From: DASQPR01 sp963836775
Lineage (GTDB): Bacteria > Actinomycetota > Actinomycetes > Mycobacteriales > Micromonosporaceae
Direction of reading: 5' to 3'
NCBI GenBank assembly: GCA_963836775.1
Contig: CAWIKR010000003.1
Coordinates: 1,922,001 to 1,986,000, forward strand
Length of the DNA stretch: 64,000 nucleotides
Below the pieces are notes generated by a model. The model did not search any database and was not told the DNA's origin. It saw only the letters and a program-made list of their open reading frames with translations. Below are positions 34,809-41,942 of the stretch, piece after piece. The position numbers and the translations under genes were made by a program. The first letter of the stretch is position 1. Each line of letters starts with the position of its first letter.

Positions 34809-35113
34809 GCCGTGGCCGACCAGACGCGGCGATTACCGAGGCTCTGGCCCGCGTGTGTCTCGCCTCCTCGGGCAATTGGGGCGGCACCGCGACAGAGCTA
34901 CGCGCCGCCGTGCTCCCGTACCTACCCGCCTACCACCGGGCGCACGACGACCCCGCGTTCTACTTCATGGCCTCTCGCGCCCGTGACTCAAAGGAGCTGC
35001 TCGCCGAGCGGTACGGCGTCTATCTCATCCGCTACCGCAACAAACACAGCCCGTTCGTGCTGCGGCTCACCCGCCACTCAACCGCCAAACCACCAGAGGA
35101 GACCCGACCATGA
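34805..35113 (+). CDS. Small element protein (102 aa), unknown
   Basis: GTG 34805 overlaps the upstream stop (GTGA), and the stop overlaps the next ATG. The product is helical with an Arg/Lys-rich C-terminal half (FMASRARDSKELLAERYG, LIRYRNKHSPFVLRL). A possible DNA-binding role cannot be tested from sequence alone. Confidence 0.58.
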   Translation: MSRGRPDAAITEALARVCLASSGNWGGTATELRAAVLPYLPAYHRAHDDPAFYFMASRARDSKELLAERYGVYLIRYRNKHSPFVLRLTRHSTAKPPEETRP

Positions 35114-35943
35114 CCGACACCACGTTTAACCTCGTCGACGAACTGGACCGCCGCCGCCTGACCGATCCCGGCGTACCCGAGCTGCCTAACGTCCCCGGTA
35201 TCGCTGTGCCGGCGCCGCTCGCGCAGGCATACGAGGCATACGACGCCGCATACGGCGCCTGGCAGGAGGCTATCGACGCGGTGACCGACGCCGAGGAGGA
35301 TCACGCCATCGCTATCGCGAGCCGCCGATCGCAGATCAGGGCAGCCGCTGTCGCGGTCGAGCAGGGCAGGCCCGCCCCTAAGCTGGCGAAGCTGCCGACT
35401 CAGCAGGAGCACGAGGATCAGCAGATGATCCGGCTCGGCGTGGTCGACATTAAGGCCGCCGCCGTCGGCCGTGCCGTGGCGAAGGTCAAGACCGAGTTTG
35501 CCAAGGCCGCTCCGGGGTTTGTCGAGCCTTGTGCCGAGTTCTACCCGGTCGCTGCTCGCGAGGCGCTCGATGCCCTGGGCAAGGCCAAGCAGGCGTACAG
35601 CACGGCGCTGGCAGCCCTGGAGGAAGTCGTCCGAGCCCGCACCCTGGCCGCGCTCGGCCCAGGTGCGCTCACCGCAACGAGAAGCCGCTACGGCGACGTC
35701 ACCTGGGCCGTGCGCGCGGCGATCACGAGCGGCAAGGGTAACTCGTGGGGAGAGCCCGACGTAGATCAGTTGCTCGACACGGCCACTGATCGCGCGGCAT
35801 GGCTTGGCGGCGCAGACCCCATGGCTACCGACGGTCAGGTAAACCACATCGGCGGCAGCGGAACGACCTTCGTCCCCGGCAACCTCACCTATCGGGCCGC
35901 AGCCAACGTGTACCACGTGGAGCCGGGTAAGCGGATCGGCTAA
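35110..35943 (+). CDS. Element protein with long helical middle, unknown
   Basis: The 277-residue protein has AGGAG before ATG 35110. Residues about 40-180 are Ala/Glu/Lys-rich and strongly helical (AYEAYDAAYGAWQEAIDAV, KAKQAYSTALAALEEVV), suggesting a coiled-coil or helical bundle. The C-terminal 80 residues are Gly/Asn-rich and probably beta (QVNHIGGSGTTFVPGNLTYR). No catalytic motif was seen. It is the last gene of the coupled run starting at 34507 and is followed by a strong hairpin. A scaffold-like or capsid-modifying role would fit a satellite but is speculation. Confidence 0.6.
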   Translation: MTDTTFNLVDELDRRRLTDPGVPELPNVPGIAVPAPLAQAYEAYDAAYGAWQEAIDAVTDAEEDHAIAIASRRSQIRAAAVAVEQGRPAPKLAKLPTQQEHEDQQMIRLGVVDIKAAAVGRAVAKVKTEFAKAAPGFVEPCAEFYPVAAREALDALGKAKQAYSTALAALEEVVRARTLAALGPGALTATRSRYGDVTWAVRAAITSGKGNSWGEPDVDQLLDTATDRAAWLGGADPMATDGQVNHIGGSGTTFVPGNLTYRAAANVYHVEPGKRIG

Positions 35944-35961
35944 GCCCGCCCTATCACAAGC

Positions 35962-35989
35962 CCCAGGCGCACAACGGCGTGCGCCTGGG
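35962..35989 (+). terminator. 11-bp stem hairpin
   Basis: CCCAGGCGCAC (35962-35972) pairs with 35979-35989 across a 6-nt loop. It lies 19 bp after the stop of the 277-residue protein gene and before the next start at 36025. Confidence 0.65.
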
Positions 35990-36024
35990 TTCACCGCCCC
36001 AACAAACGAAAGTAGGCCCCGCTA

Positions 36025-36300
36025 ATGGCTGTACCCGCAGCACTCACCGCGTCGACCCTTAACGCCGCCGTCGCTGGACTGCCCGTCTATCACCACCGCG
36101 CGATGGTCGCGCCGAACGCCGACCTACTCGCGTCCGCGCAGAACCTCGCCGCCGCGCTGATTGCTACCGGGCTGGTCGACAACCCGAGCCTCATCATCAA
36201 CGGCACGATCATCGCCGTGCCCCCGGCCGCCTCGCCGCTCCCGTTGCGCTACGACTCATCGCAAAACCCGCCCGTGCTGCTCAACCCGACCGACGTTTAG
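36025..36300 (+). CDS. Small secreted-like or structural protein (91 aa), unknown
   Basis: ATG 36025 is preceded by a weak AAAGTAGG site. The protein is Ala/Pro-rich with hydrophobic stretches (LTASTLNAAVAGLPV, LIINGTIIAVPPAASPLPL) but no clear transmembrane helix. A hairpin lies before and another directly after it, so it is likely a single-gene transcript. No family was recognised. Confidence 0.5.
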   Translation: MAVPAALTASTLNAAVAGLPVYHHRAMVAPNADLLASAQNLAAALIATGLVDNPSLIINGTIIAVPPAASPLPLRYDSSQNPPVLLNPTDV

Positions 36301-36324
36301 ACGCCCGGCTTCATCGCAAGACCG

Positions 36325-36353
36325 CCCGCCCTGGCCAACCTCGCCAGGGCGGG
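36325..36353 (+). terminator. 11-bp stem hairpin
   Basis: CCCGCCCTGGC (36325-36335) pairs perfectly with 36343-36353 across 7 nt. It follows the 91-residue protein gene. The rest of the 445-bp gap up to 36746 holds no convincing gene. A pyrimidine-rich stretch (about 36637-36665) precedes the next gene. Confidence 0.65.
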
Positions 36354-36745
36354 TGCTTGCTATCCCCTGTGCCTGCGTCTGCGCCTGCCTGATGTCGCGC
36401 GGCGGGAGGGTTCGCCGGCCGCACGGACAATGACCTCCCGGCCGCATTGCTGGCCCCGTTCCCGTGCCCATGCCTGGCGTTCGCTCGCGGCGTCGCGTGG
36501 CTTGTGCCTGGCCCGGTGGGTACGCCCGGCCGTAGGCCGTGGCCGGTAGGGCACAGGGGAGGCGTGCGCGCCGAGCGCCGCTCGCGTCCCGCGTCGCTCG
36601 TGTCTCGCGCCTTCGAGCTGGGAACATATACATAGACCCCCGTCGACTCCTCCCCCGCCTCCCTTTAGGGCCCCGTTTGGCTTGGCCCCTGCCCCGATGC
36701 GTCCGCACAACCTCCTGATTTTTAACGATCTTGAAAGAGCCAACG

Positions 36746-37117
36746 ATGACCGATAACCCCGATATCGACGCCCCCGCACTACCTGAGTCGTGGACCGCGA
36801 GCGCTCGCGAGACCTTCGAGGCAGTCTCGGAGGAGTGCGGCGACAGCCTTTCAAGCGCCGAGCTGGCCGAGCTGTACCACGCGTGTTTCCTCGAATCGAC
36901 CGCCGAGCGCCTCGACCGGGTAGCCGCCGACGCCGGTATGGTCGCTCGCGGCTCGACTGGGCAAACGATCCTCCACCCCGCCGTGACTGAGGCGCGCCTG
37001 TCGCGCACAGCCGCCGCCGCGATCCTCGCTCGACTGCACCGGCCGTCGGCCGCGCCTGCTCCGACCGCTGCGAGCGAACGTGGCCGCCGTGCAGCCGCCG
37101 CCAGGTGGTCGCGGTGA
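36746..37117 (+). CDS. P27-like phage small terminase subunit
   Basis: The 123-residue acidic-helical protein follows the pattern I associate with P27-family small terminases: LPESWTASARETFEAVSEEC, then repeated short helices, then GQTILHPAVTEARLSRTAAAAILARLH. In complete phages TerS recognises packaging sites and is followed by a large terminase gene. Here a different small gene follows and no large subunit is present. A terS without terL is a hallmark of satellites that redirect a helper phage's packaging motor. The assignment is by motif resemblance; a profile search would decide. Confidence 0.6.
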   Translation: MTDNPDIDAPALPESWTASARETFEAVSEECGDSLSSAELAELYHACFLESTAERLDRVAADAGMVARGSTGQTILHPAVTEARLSRTAAAAILARLHRPSAAPAPTAASERGRRAAAARWSR

Positions 37118-37545
37118 CCAACCCGAAGACCGCCAAGCACCGCCGAGCGGTCGCCGCGTCAGCGATCCAGCCCGACGGTTACCCAAGGGTCCGCCCGTTC
37201 GATCCGCGTGAGTGGCCGGGTGCCGATGTTGAGACCCAGATCCGCGCCTATGCGCACGCGCTCATGGTCGGCAAAGCCCGACAGGCGCTCGCAGACGCGA
37301 CGCTACGCACCTACACGCGCCAGCACGGCTACGGGAAGCGCCAGGCCGTGCTCGCGAGCGTGCCCACCTTCGAGCCGACGGGCAGCGAGCGCCTACGTGT
37401 CGCGCTCGACGCCTTTAAGTACGTGCAGCGGCACGGCCTGGCCGTCGACCCGCTGGCGCTCGCCCGCGAGTGGCTCGACAAGCACGGCGACTCATTCGAG
37501 CCCGGCGACGCCCCGCCGACCGAGCGCGAGCGGTTCGGCTTCTAA
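37114..37545 (+). CDS. Element protein downstream of terS-like gene, unknown
   Basis: GTG 37114 overlaps the TerS-like stop (GTGA), so the two are co-translated. The 143-residue product has a basic N-terminus (NPKTAKHRRAVAASAI), a helical core rich in Arg/Gln/Tyr (LRTYTRQHGYGKRQAVL) and an acidic C-terminus ending PPTERERFGF. It could be a partner of the terminase-like protein or a packaging modifier. No family was recognised. Confidence 0.58.
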   Translation: MTNPKTAKHRRAVAASAIQPDGYPRVRPFDPREWPGADVETQIRAYAHALMVGKARQALADATLRTYTRQHGYGKRQAVLASVPTFEPTGSERLRVALDAFKYVQRHGLAVDPLALAREWLDKHGDSFEPGDAPPTERERFGF

Positions 37546-37612
37546 TCACGCACGACGCTGGCGCGGCGTGTCTCTCAGTGATCGTCGGCCGCCCACTTCA
37601 CACGTCCTGCGT

Positions 37613-38191
37613 TCATGCGTCACCGCGTGCTTCCGCCGGACGCGGCACGGGTGTAACCGACTCTCTGGCCGCATTGACGTAAGCCCCATCTGGGAACCAC
37701 TGGCGCCAGTCACCGCCCACTCCCAGATCAAGGCGTGCAGCGTTGACAAATGCGGTCATCGTGTCCAGTCGGCGCGAATCCTCAACTGGGAGCGCGGCAA
37801 CGAGTTGTAGCTTGATCGCCTCGCGTGCGAGGTCTGGCGGTGCCAACAGTTCCAGCGCCGAAACCGCGAACGACATGCGCGAGACCAACGCTCGTAGCTC
37901 GGCGTTGAGACTTTCGCCGTCCCGTTTGAGATCGTGGAAGTGCTCACCCGCGTTTGGCTCCGACATGCGCTGCGCGAACTGACGCCGCATCACGCCGTAA
38001 GCCGCCATCTCATCGGCCACGGTAAGACACTCCGCGTACGCCTTGCGTCGCTCGGCTCTTAACTGCTGTCTCGCGTCGCGCCTGTGCCTAAAGAGATCAA
38101 GCACGGCGTTGGCACTGGCCGTGAGCGTCGCACCGCCAGCCGCCCCGCTCGCGATCAGAAACCACGCCGCCTGATTCACGCCTGTCGACAT
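37613..38191 (-). CDS. Membrane-anchored helical protein (accessory gene)
   Basis: This is the first minus-strand gene of the element: 192 residues, with an N-terminal transmembrane helix (NQAAWFLIASGAAGGATLT) and a long charged cytoplasmic helical region (FRHRRDARQQLRAERRKAY...). Small accessory genes near the right end of satellites and integrative elements often encode superinfection or defence functions. This one has a form (single TM plus helical domain) seen in many uncharacterised actinobacterial proteins. No motif supports a specific role. Confidence 0.6.
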   Translation of the reverse strand: MSTGVNQAAWFLIASGAAGGATLTASANAVLDLFRHRRDARQQLRAERRKAYAECLTVADEMAAYGVMRRQFAQRMSEPNAGEHFHDLKRDGESLNAELRALVSRMSFAVSALELLAPPDLAREAIKLQLVAALPVEDSRRLDTMTAFVNAARLDLGVGGDWRQWFPDGAYVNAARESVTPVPRPAEARGDA

Positions 38192-38351
38192 AAGTCAGAG
38201 GCTACGGCTACGCCGCCTCTTCGTGAGCGCCCCAGACGGTCGCCGCTGAGTTAGTCCGGTTGCACGTATCCGGCGATGTCCTTGACGACCCCATGTGCGT
38301 CATAGACGAGGCGCAAAACATGCAGCGTCCCGCTTGCCGGTAGTCGAATCT

Positions 38352-38645
38352 CTACGCCCGGGCTGCGTGCCGCCGACCGTCGTCGCTTGGACGCCAGCGC
38401 AGAACGCCCAGCGGCTCGCCCTGGCGGTCGGTGACCTCCCAGACGTCGCCGTGCCGCACAACCCGTAGCCGATCATCGATCTTTACCCTGGACACACGCG
38501 GGTGGGGCGCTGGCTTGGCTGCCAGACCGTGCGCCGGAGGCGTGCCGGCCGCATACAGTTCATCAGCCCGAGGTCCAGGGATGCCATACACGCGGTCGCC
38601 ATTCTTACGCCGACTGATCTCAATCCTTTTCGGCCGACCCCACAT
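38352..38645 (-). CDS. Small accessory protein (97 aa), unknown
   Basis: ATG 38645 was chosen; a TTG start 12 bp upstream is possible. The protein has a basic N-terminus (WGRPKRIEISRRKNGDRVYG) and a C-terminal beta-rich segment (RLRVVRHGDVWEVTDRQGEPLG) that resembles small barrel domains. It is the middle one of three minus-strand genes. The function is not recognised. Confidence 0.5.
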   Translation of the reverse strand: MWGRPKRIEISRRKNGDRVYGIPGPRADELYAAGTPPAHGLAAKPAPHPRVSRVKIDDRLRVVRHGDVWEVTDRQGEPLGVLRWRPSDDGRRHAARA

Positions 38646-38678
38646 CGAGAGCCCCAATGCCTAGTAGTTAGTTCGTCC

Positions 38679-38924
38679 CTACCGGCGAGCCTCAGCCTGA
38701 CGCGGCACCCCGGCGCCATTCGGCAAGCCAAGGTGCGCGTACAGACCCCAAATCACGCGATCAGTGTTGTTGTCGTCGAAGATGTACGTGACCGGCGAGT
38801 TTGCATCGACCAACGGCGACTCGCGGGCAAGGTCAACGAACCGAAACAGCTCGCCCCATGTCAGCTCGTCGCTCAGATCGAGCGTCACCTTCAAATTCAG
38901 CCCAGGCTCCAGAACGTCAGACAT
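38679..38924 (-). CDS. Small accessory protein (81 aa), unknown
   Basis: ATG 38924 begins MSDVLEPGLNLKVTLDLSDELTWGE in two overlapping pieces of normal composition. An acidic loop (YIFDDNNTDRVIWG) follows. The upstream extension of the frame to 39110 is Arg-rich and crosses a terminator, so it was not accepted. The gene is probably co-transcribed with 38352-38645 (33 bp spacing). No family was recognised. Confidence 0.5.
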   Translation of the reverse strand: MSDVLEPGLNLKVTLDLSDELTWGELFRFVDLARESPLVDANSPVTYIFDDNNTDRVIWGLYAHLGLPNGAGVPRQAEARR

Positions 38925-39029
38925 GCGCGCAATCCTGCCCGCGCGCGGCGCACAGTCAAGCAGCGCCGCCCGAACCCTGTTCCGACGGCGCGCCACACTA
39001 CGTTGGCGACCTCGCTGCCTAGCCCAGAG

Positions 39030-39066
39030 CGCCCCGCCTCGGATCACTCTGGCGCGGGGCGTTTTT
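39030..39066 (+). terminator. Rho-independent terminator with competing stem
   Basis: CGCCCCGC (39030-39037) pairs with GCGGGGCG (39054-39061), followed by TTTTT. The flanking CCAGAG (39024-39029) can instead pair with CTCTGG (39047-39052), which would interlock with the main stem. It is oriented for plus-strand transcripts although the nearest genes to its left are minus-strand. Confidence 0.6.
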
Positions 39067-39164
39067 GCGTTGCGCGGTCTCGGCCCGAGATCGCCGTATC
39101 TGATTGGCACACCGTTGCCCGCGACGATCGCAGGAGAGTCGTCCGTCTATGTCAAAATGGCCTC

Positions 39165-39350
39165 GTGCAGAGTCAACCGGTTGCGCGCGGAGCGGCGGTC
39201 ATCGCCGCGGTGCTCGGCTGCGCTGGCTCCGCGCTCGCTGGCGTTTCGACGGCCGCTGGCGTTGTTTGGCTTGTGCTCGGGTGCCTCTGCGCTGGCCTAA
39301 CGCCACTCGTGCCATCAAAAAAAACGCAGGTTCCTATTACGTGTCAGTAA
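39165..39350 (+). CDS. Possible small membrane protein (61 aa)
   Basis: A GTG start at 39165 would give a protein with two hydrophobic segments (GAAVIAAVLGCAGSALAG, STAAGVVWLVLGCLCAGL) and a short tail. It is followed by a bidirectional terminator at 39418. There is no convincing ribosome site, so this is only a candidate gene. Confidence 0.35.
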   Translation: MQSQPVARGAAVIAAVLGCAGSALAGVSTAAGVVWLVLGCLCAGLTPLVPSKKTQVPITCQ

Positions 39351-39417
39351 CCGCACGCAGAGTCACGAAAATTAGCCCTACGTCCAACTGGCGCCCGGAA
39401 AGCCCGTCATAACTGCG

Positions 39418-39457
39418 AAAACGCCCCCGCCCGGCCATCCCGGCGTGGGGCGTTTTT
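39418..39457. terminator. Bidirectional A-T-flanked terminator
   Basis: AAAACGCCCC (39418-39427) pairs perfectly with GGGGCGTTTT (39447-39456), with a T-tract on either strand. It is 32 bp before the att-like sequence at 39489, so it closes the main body of the element. Confidence 0.75.
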
Positions 39458-39488
39458 GCTGTTCACCGCACCTAATGACCGTCGCCAC

Positions 39489-39525
39489 CAGTGTTCTTTA
39501 GGCAAACACAGCACTTAGTAGATGA
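39489..39525. other. Second, diverged att half-site
   Basis: Over 37 bp this segment matches the attP arm plus core (40092-40123 continued by 28900-28904) with eight differences. Shared blocks include AGTGT, CTT, AGGCAA, ACAGCAC, AGTAG and TGAC. The outer right arm (TTAAGAACACT) is missing, so it looks like an old attR of a related integrase. It lies 626 bp inside the right end. Confidence 0.65.
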
Positions 39526-39639
39526 CGCCGTGTCGAGCGAGGGCGGCGTGGCCCGAGCGCCCAGCCAGGGCATGCCCTGGATACGGCAGGTGGTATACAC
39601 ACGGTGCTCAAAGGCAAGACAAACGGAGAGGCCGTGACC

Positions 39640-40050
39640 ATGGTGGGTGCGATGACAGGCGAGCAAGGGCCGCAACTGCGGCAGCGCCTGTTGGTAGTCG
39701 CGGCGACGGCGACGGCGCTACTTGGCTTCTTCGGCCTCGAAGAGGTCCATGGCACAGCGGACGCGGTCATACGCCTGGCGGCTGGCGTCATCCCTGCGAT
39801 CCCGCTGCTCGCCCGAGCGTCACAGACGTTCAAGTGGACTTGTCTCATTGAAGGGCCGCTGCTCATCGTCATCGGTTTCTGCGGAGCGATCGGCGGGCTT
39901 TTCATACTGATCCCGTCGGCCATCGTGCTGATAATTGCGGCATTCGCGGGGCCGGCATCGTCGCCCTGGCGCGCTCGAATTCTCAGTACCAGTGGTGCAG
40001 TCGTCATCGTGGCGACCACAGCAGGCTTCCTGACGGAGATCCATTGGTGA
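39640..40050 (+). CDS. Four-helix membrane protein, cargo between two att-like sites
   Basis: The 136-residue protein has ATG 39640 with GGAGAG 9 nt upstream; GTG 39604 is an alternative. About four transmembrane helices are visible (LLVVAATATALLGFFGL, LAAGVIPAIPLLARA, GPLLIVIGFCGAIGGLFILIP, SAIVLIIAAFAGPAS). It is the only gene in the segment bounded by the att-like sequence at 39489 and the true attR at 40115. It could be an accessory gene (immunity or membrane defence) gained with a separate integration event. No family was recognised. Confidence 0.6.
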   Translation: MVGAMTGEQGPQLRQRLLVVAATATALLGFFGLEEVHGTADAVIRLAAGVIPAIPLLARASQTFKWTCLIEGPLLIVIGFCGAIGGLFILIPSAIVLIIAAFAGPASSPWRARILSTSGAVVIVATTAGFLTEIHW

Positions 40051-40091
40051 TGCGAGGCTGGCGCCCGGCGTACGAGTCTTCACATGCCCAG

Positions 40092-40109
40092 TAGTGTCCT
40101 TGAGGCAAC
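40092..40109. other. attP arm at right end
   Basis: TAGTGTCCTTGAGGCAAC is the inverted partner of 28901-28917. Its distance to the core (6 bp to 40115) places the dyad axis of the rejoined attP between positions equivalent to 40116 and 40117, inside the CACCCAGTA core. Confidence 0.75.
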
Positions 40110-40114
40110 TACAG

Positions 40115-40123
40115 CACCCAGTA
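40115..40123. other. attR core
   Basis: CACCCAGTA is repeated exactly from 28891-28899. To the right the MFS coding sequence resumes on the minus strand (GTACGTGATGACGTGC). The bases beside the cores also agree in part: GTGA follows one base later on both sides. Confidence 0.85.
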
Positions 40124-40282
40124 CGTGATGACGTGCTCGATGTTGTCAGCCATCATGGCCAGTCCGGCGCCGAACAGGTATGGCCGGCAGTCCCGGTTGC
40201 GCAGCGCGGCGAACTTGCGCGGTGCCGGGGCGGTGATCGTTGCAACGGCGGGCCGGCCGCCGGCCGTCTCGACCACCGGCAC
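40115..40282 (-). pseudogene. MFS transporter, N-terminal part, cut by the element
   Basis: The GTG start at 40282 gives PVVETAGG...RKFAALRNRDCRPYLFG, a typical MFS N-terminus, then GLAMMADNIEHVITYWV up to the attR core. In the present arrangement the frame runs into element DNA and stops at 40109-40111 (TAG). It continues in frame in the fragment at 27760-28899. Excision by the integrase would restore a transporter of about 435 residues. The 277 bp between this start and the glycosyltransferase gene hold no recognised feature other than the promoter space. Confidence 0.85.
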
Positions 40283-40559
40283 ATGACTGGCGACGCCGCA
40301 AGCTGCACACACGTCGGTCAGTCTGGTCGACTGCCGGGATCGGTGGCAGAAGCCGGCGCGGTGATTGCCGCCACATCGTCCAGCGGGTGCTTCCGTAGCG
40401 AGGAACGAGCGTAGGCAGCGCCCTGCCAGCATGTCGCCAGGTCGTTGTGCGGTGTCGCCAGGTCGGTTCGCCACCTGTCGCGGGCCGCGGTGGCCCCGAA
40501 CGGCCATCGAGCCATCGTGCTGCGAGCGGCGGTGAGAGCCCCGGCTAGCATGGTCGACT

Positions 40560-41801
40560 GTGCGAATCCTGCTCTGGCACGGTTACCTGCTGACCGGCAC
40601 CGGCTCCAACGTCTATACCCGGGCTCTGGCCCGGGCCTGGGCACTCAACGGTCACGACGTCACCGTGTTCTGCCAGGATCCACATCCCGAACTCGCTGAT
40701 CTTGGCGGCGCGAGCGTGGTCCGGCCAGACATCGACGGTCCGCTGCCGGTCTTCGTGCTGGACCGCTATGAGGGTCTGGATGCGAAGCTGCTTGGCGACT
40801 TCACTCCGGCCGAGCGTGAGCACTACGTCGCGGTCAATGCCGCGGCACTGCGCGAACACCTGCCGGCCGATCTGGTGTTCACCAACCACGTCCTGATGGG
40901 CGGGCCGGTGGGTGCCGCTACCGGAGCTCCATACCTGGTCAAGGCCCACGGTTCGGAATTGGAATACGCCATGCGGGCACGGCCGGACCTGGCCGCCTGG
41001 GGCCGCGAGACCCTGGCCGACGCGGGCGCGACCGTAGTCGGTTCGACTCACATCGCCCGGGTGCTGACCGAGATCTGCGGTCCGGTCGACCGGATCCGCG
41101 AGGTGCCGCCCGGCGTCGACGTGGACCAGTGGCGCCCGCAAGCACGCGACGCCGCTCTCGCCGCGCTGATCGAACAGGCCGGCCTGGATCCCGCCAACCC
41201 GGGCAATCGCAACGAGCGGCTGCCCGACGAGGGCAACGCCGAGCGGCTGGCGGAGTTTCTCGCCGACGACTACCCGACCGTCGTCTACTTCGGCAAGCTG
41301 TCCCGGAACAAGGGCGTGCATCTGCTGCTGGAGGCGGTCGCCGGCCTCGACGTGCGGACCGTCATTGTCGGCTTCGGCGAGGATCGGGCCGCCTTCGAAG
41401 CGTCGGCGCCGCCGCGCACGCTGTTCACCGGAGCCTTGGACCATCGGCACCTCGTGCACCTGCTGCCGCTGGCGAACGCGAGCGTGGTGCCGTCGGTGTT
41501 CCCGGAAGCGTTCGGAATGGTGGCCGCCGAGGCCGCCTCAGCTGGGACGCCGCCGCTGGTCGCCAATCACTCGGGCCTGGCAGAGGTGGCCGGAAAGCTG
41601 GCCGCCGCCTACCCGCCTGAGTATGCGCACCTGACCAGCTTCCACTCCGGCGATGTCGCCGATCTGCACGGCAAGCTCAAGGCGCTGCTGCAGCTCTCCG
41701 ATGCGGAACGGACCGACCTGGGCCGGATCGCACGCCAGGTGGCCATTGACGAGTGGAGCTGGTCGACGGTTGCGGAGAGCCTTCTCGCAATCCCGGCTTA
41801 G
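40560..41801 (+). CDS. GT4-family glycosyltransferase
   Basis: The 413-residue protein has a GTG start and the GT-B fold. The N-terminal acceptor domain begins RILLWHGYLLTGTGSNVYTRALARAWALNGHDVTVF in two pieces, with the Gly-rich loop of the family. The C-terminal half contains VYFGKLSRNKGVHLLLEAV and the nucleotide-sugar site VVPSVFPEAFGMVAAEAASAG with the EX7E-type Glu pair. It transfers a sugar from an NDP- or GDP-sugar to an unknown acceptor. It stands alone, ending in a hairpin. Confidence 0.9.
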   Translation: MRILLWHGYLLTGTGSNVYTRALARAWALNGHDVTVFCQDPHPELADLGGASVVRPDIDGPLPVFVLDRYEGLDAKLLGDFTPAEREHYVAVNAAALREHLPADLVFTNHVLMGGPVGAATGAPYLVKAHGSELEYAMRARPDLAAWGRETLADAGATVVGSTHIARVLTEICGPVDRIREVPPGVDVDQWRPQARDAALAALIEQAGLDPANPGNRNERLPDEGNAERLAEFLADDYPTVVYFGKLSRNKGVHLLLEAVAGLDVRTVIVGFGEDRAAFEASAPPRTLFTGALDHRHLVHLLPLANASVVPSVFPEAFGMVAAEAASAGTPPLVANHSGLAEVAGKLAAAYPPEYAHLTSFHSGDVADLHGKLKALLQLSDAERTDLGRIARQVAIDEWSWSTVAESLLAIPA

Positions 41802-41821
41802 GGCAGCCCGCGCCCTCCGTA

Positions 41822-41870
41822 GATCTTGCGATATTGAGCCCGCCCACGGCGACGCCAACATCGCAAGATC
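41822..41870. terminator. Hairpin of the GATCTTG family
   Basis: GATCTTGCGATATTG (41822-41836) pairs with CAACATCGCAAGATC (41856-41870) with one mismatch. It separates the glycosyltransferase gene from the convergent ABC-2 permease gene. The arm sequence is very close to that of the hairpin at 8947-8994. Confidence 0.65.
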
Positions 41871-41942
41871 CAGACTAAGCGGGCCGGGACGCCGCGATGC
41901 GGCGCACGCCGCGGATCGGGCCAGGACGGGCGGCGGTGACCG

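Larger units (their letters stand above)
28891..40123. mobile_element. 11.2-kb integrated element, serine integrase type, satellite-like
   Basis: The element lies between the 9-bp direct repeats CACCCAGTA (28891-28899 and 40115-40123) and interrupts an MFS gene. It encodes a large serine integrase at the left end, a D5-like primase-helicase, an SpdB/DUF2637-like protein, a P27-like small terminase and about a dozen small genes, mostly plus-strand and translationally coupled. There is no capsid, portal, tail, lysis or large terminase gene, and no FtsK/TraB-type DNA pump. Codon choice looks less GC-biased than the flanks, with more CTA, GCT and TAA. Content resembles a phage satellite more than a full prophage or a classic actinobacterial ICE. 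Confidence 0.85.

Noticed and set aside
36447..36635. 62-codon open frame in the gap before the terS-like gene
   Set aside because: No ribosome site, Arg/Pro/Gly-biased composition, and it lies after a terminator with no promoter-like sequence of its own.
38925..39110. N-terminal extension of the 81-residue accessory protein
   Set aside because: The extra residues are mostly Arg/Pro and the DNA contains a terminator with a T-tract, unlikely inside a gene.
28891..40123. Complete prophage or classical actinobacterial ICE
   Set aside because: No capsid, portal, tail, large terminase or lysis genes for a phage, and no FtsK/TraB-like DNA translocase or RepSA/excisionase set for an AICE.
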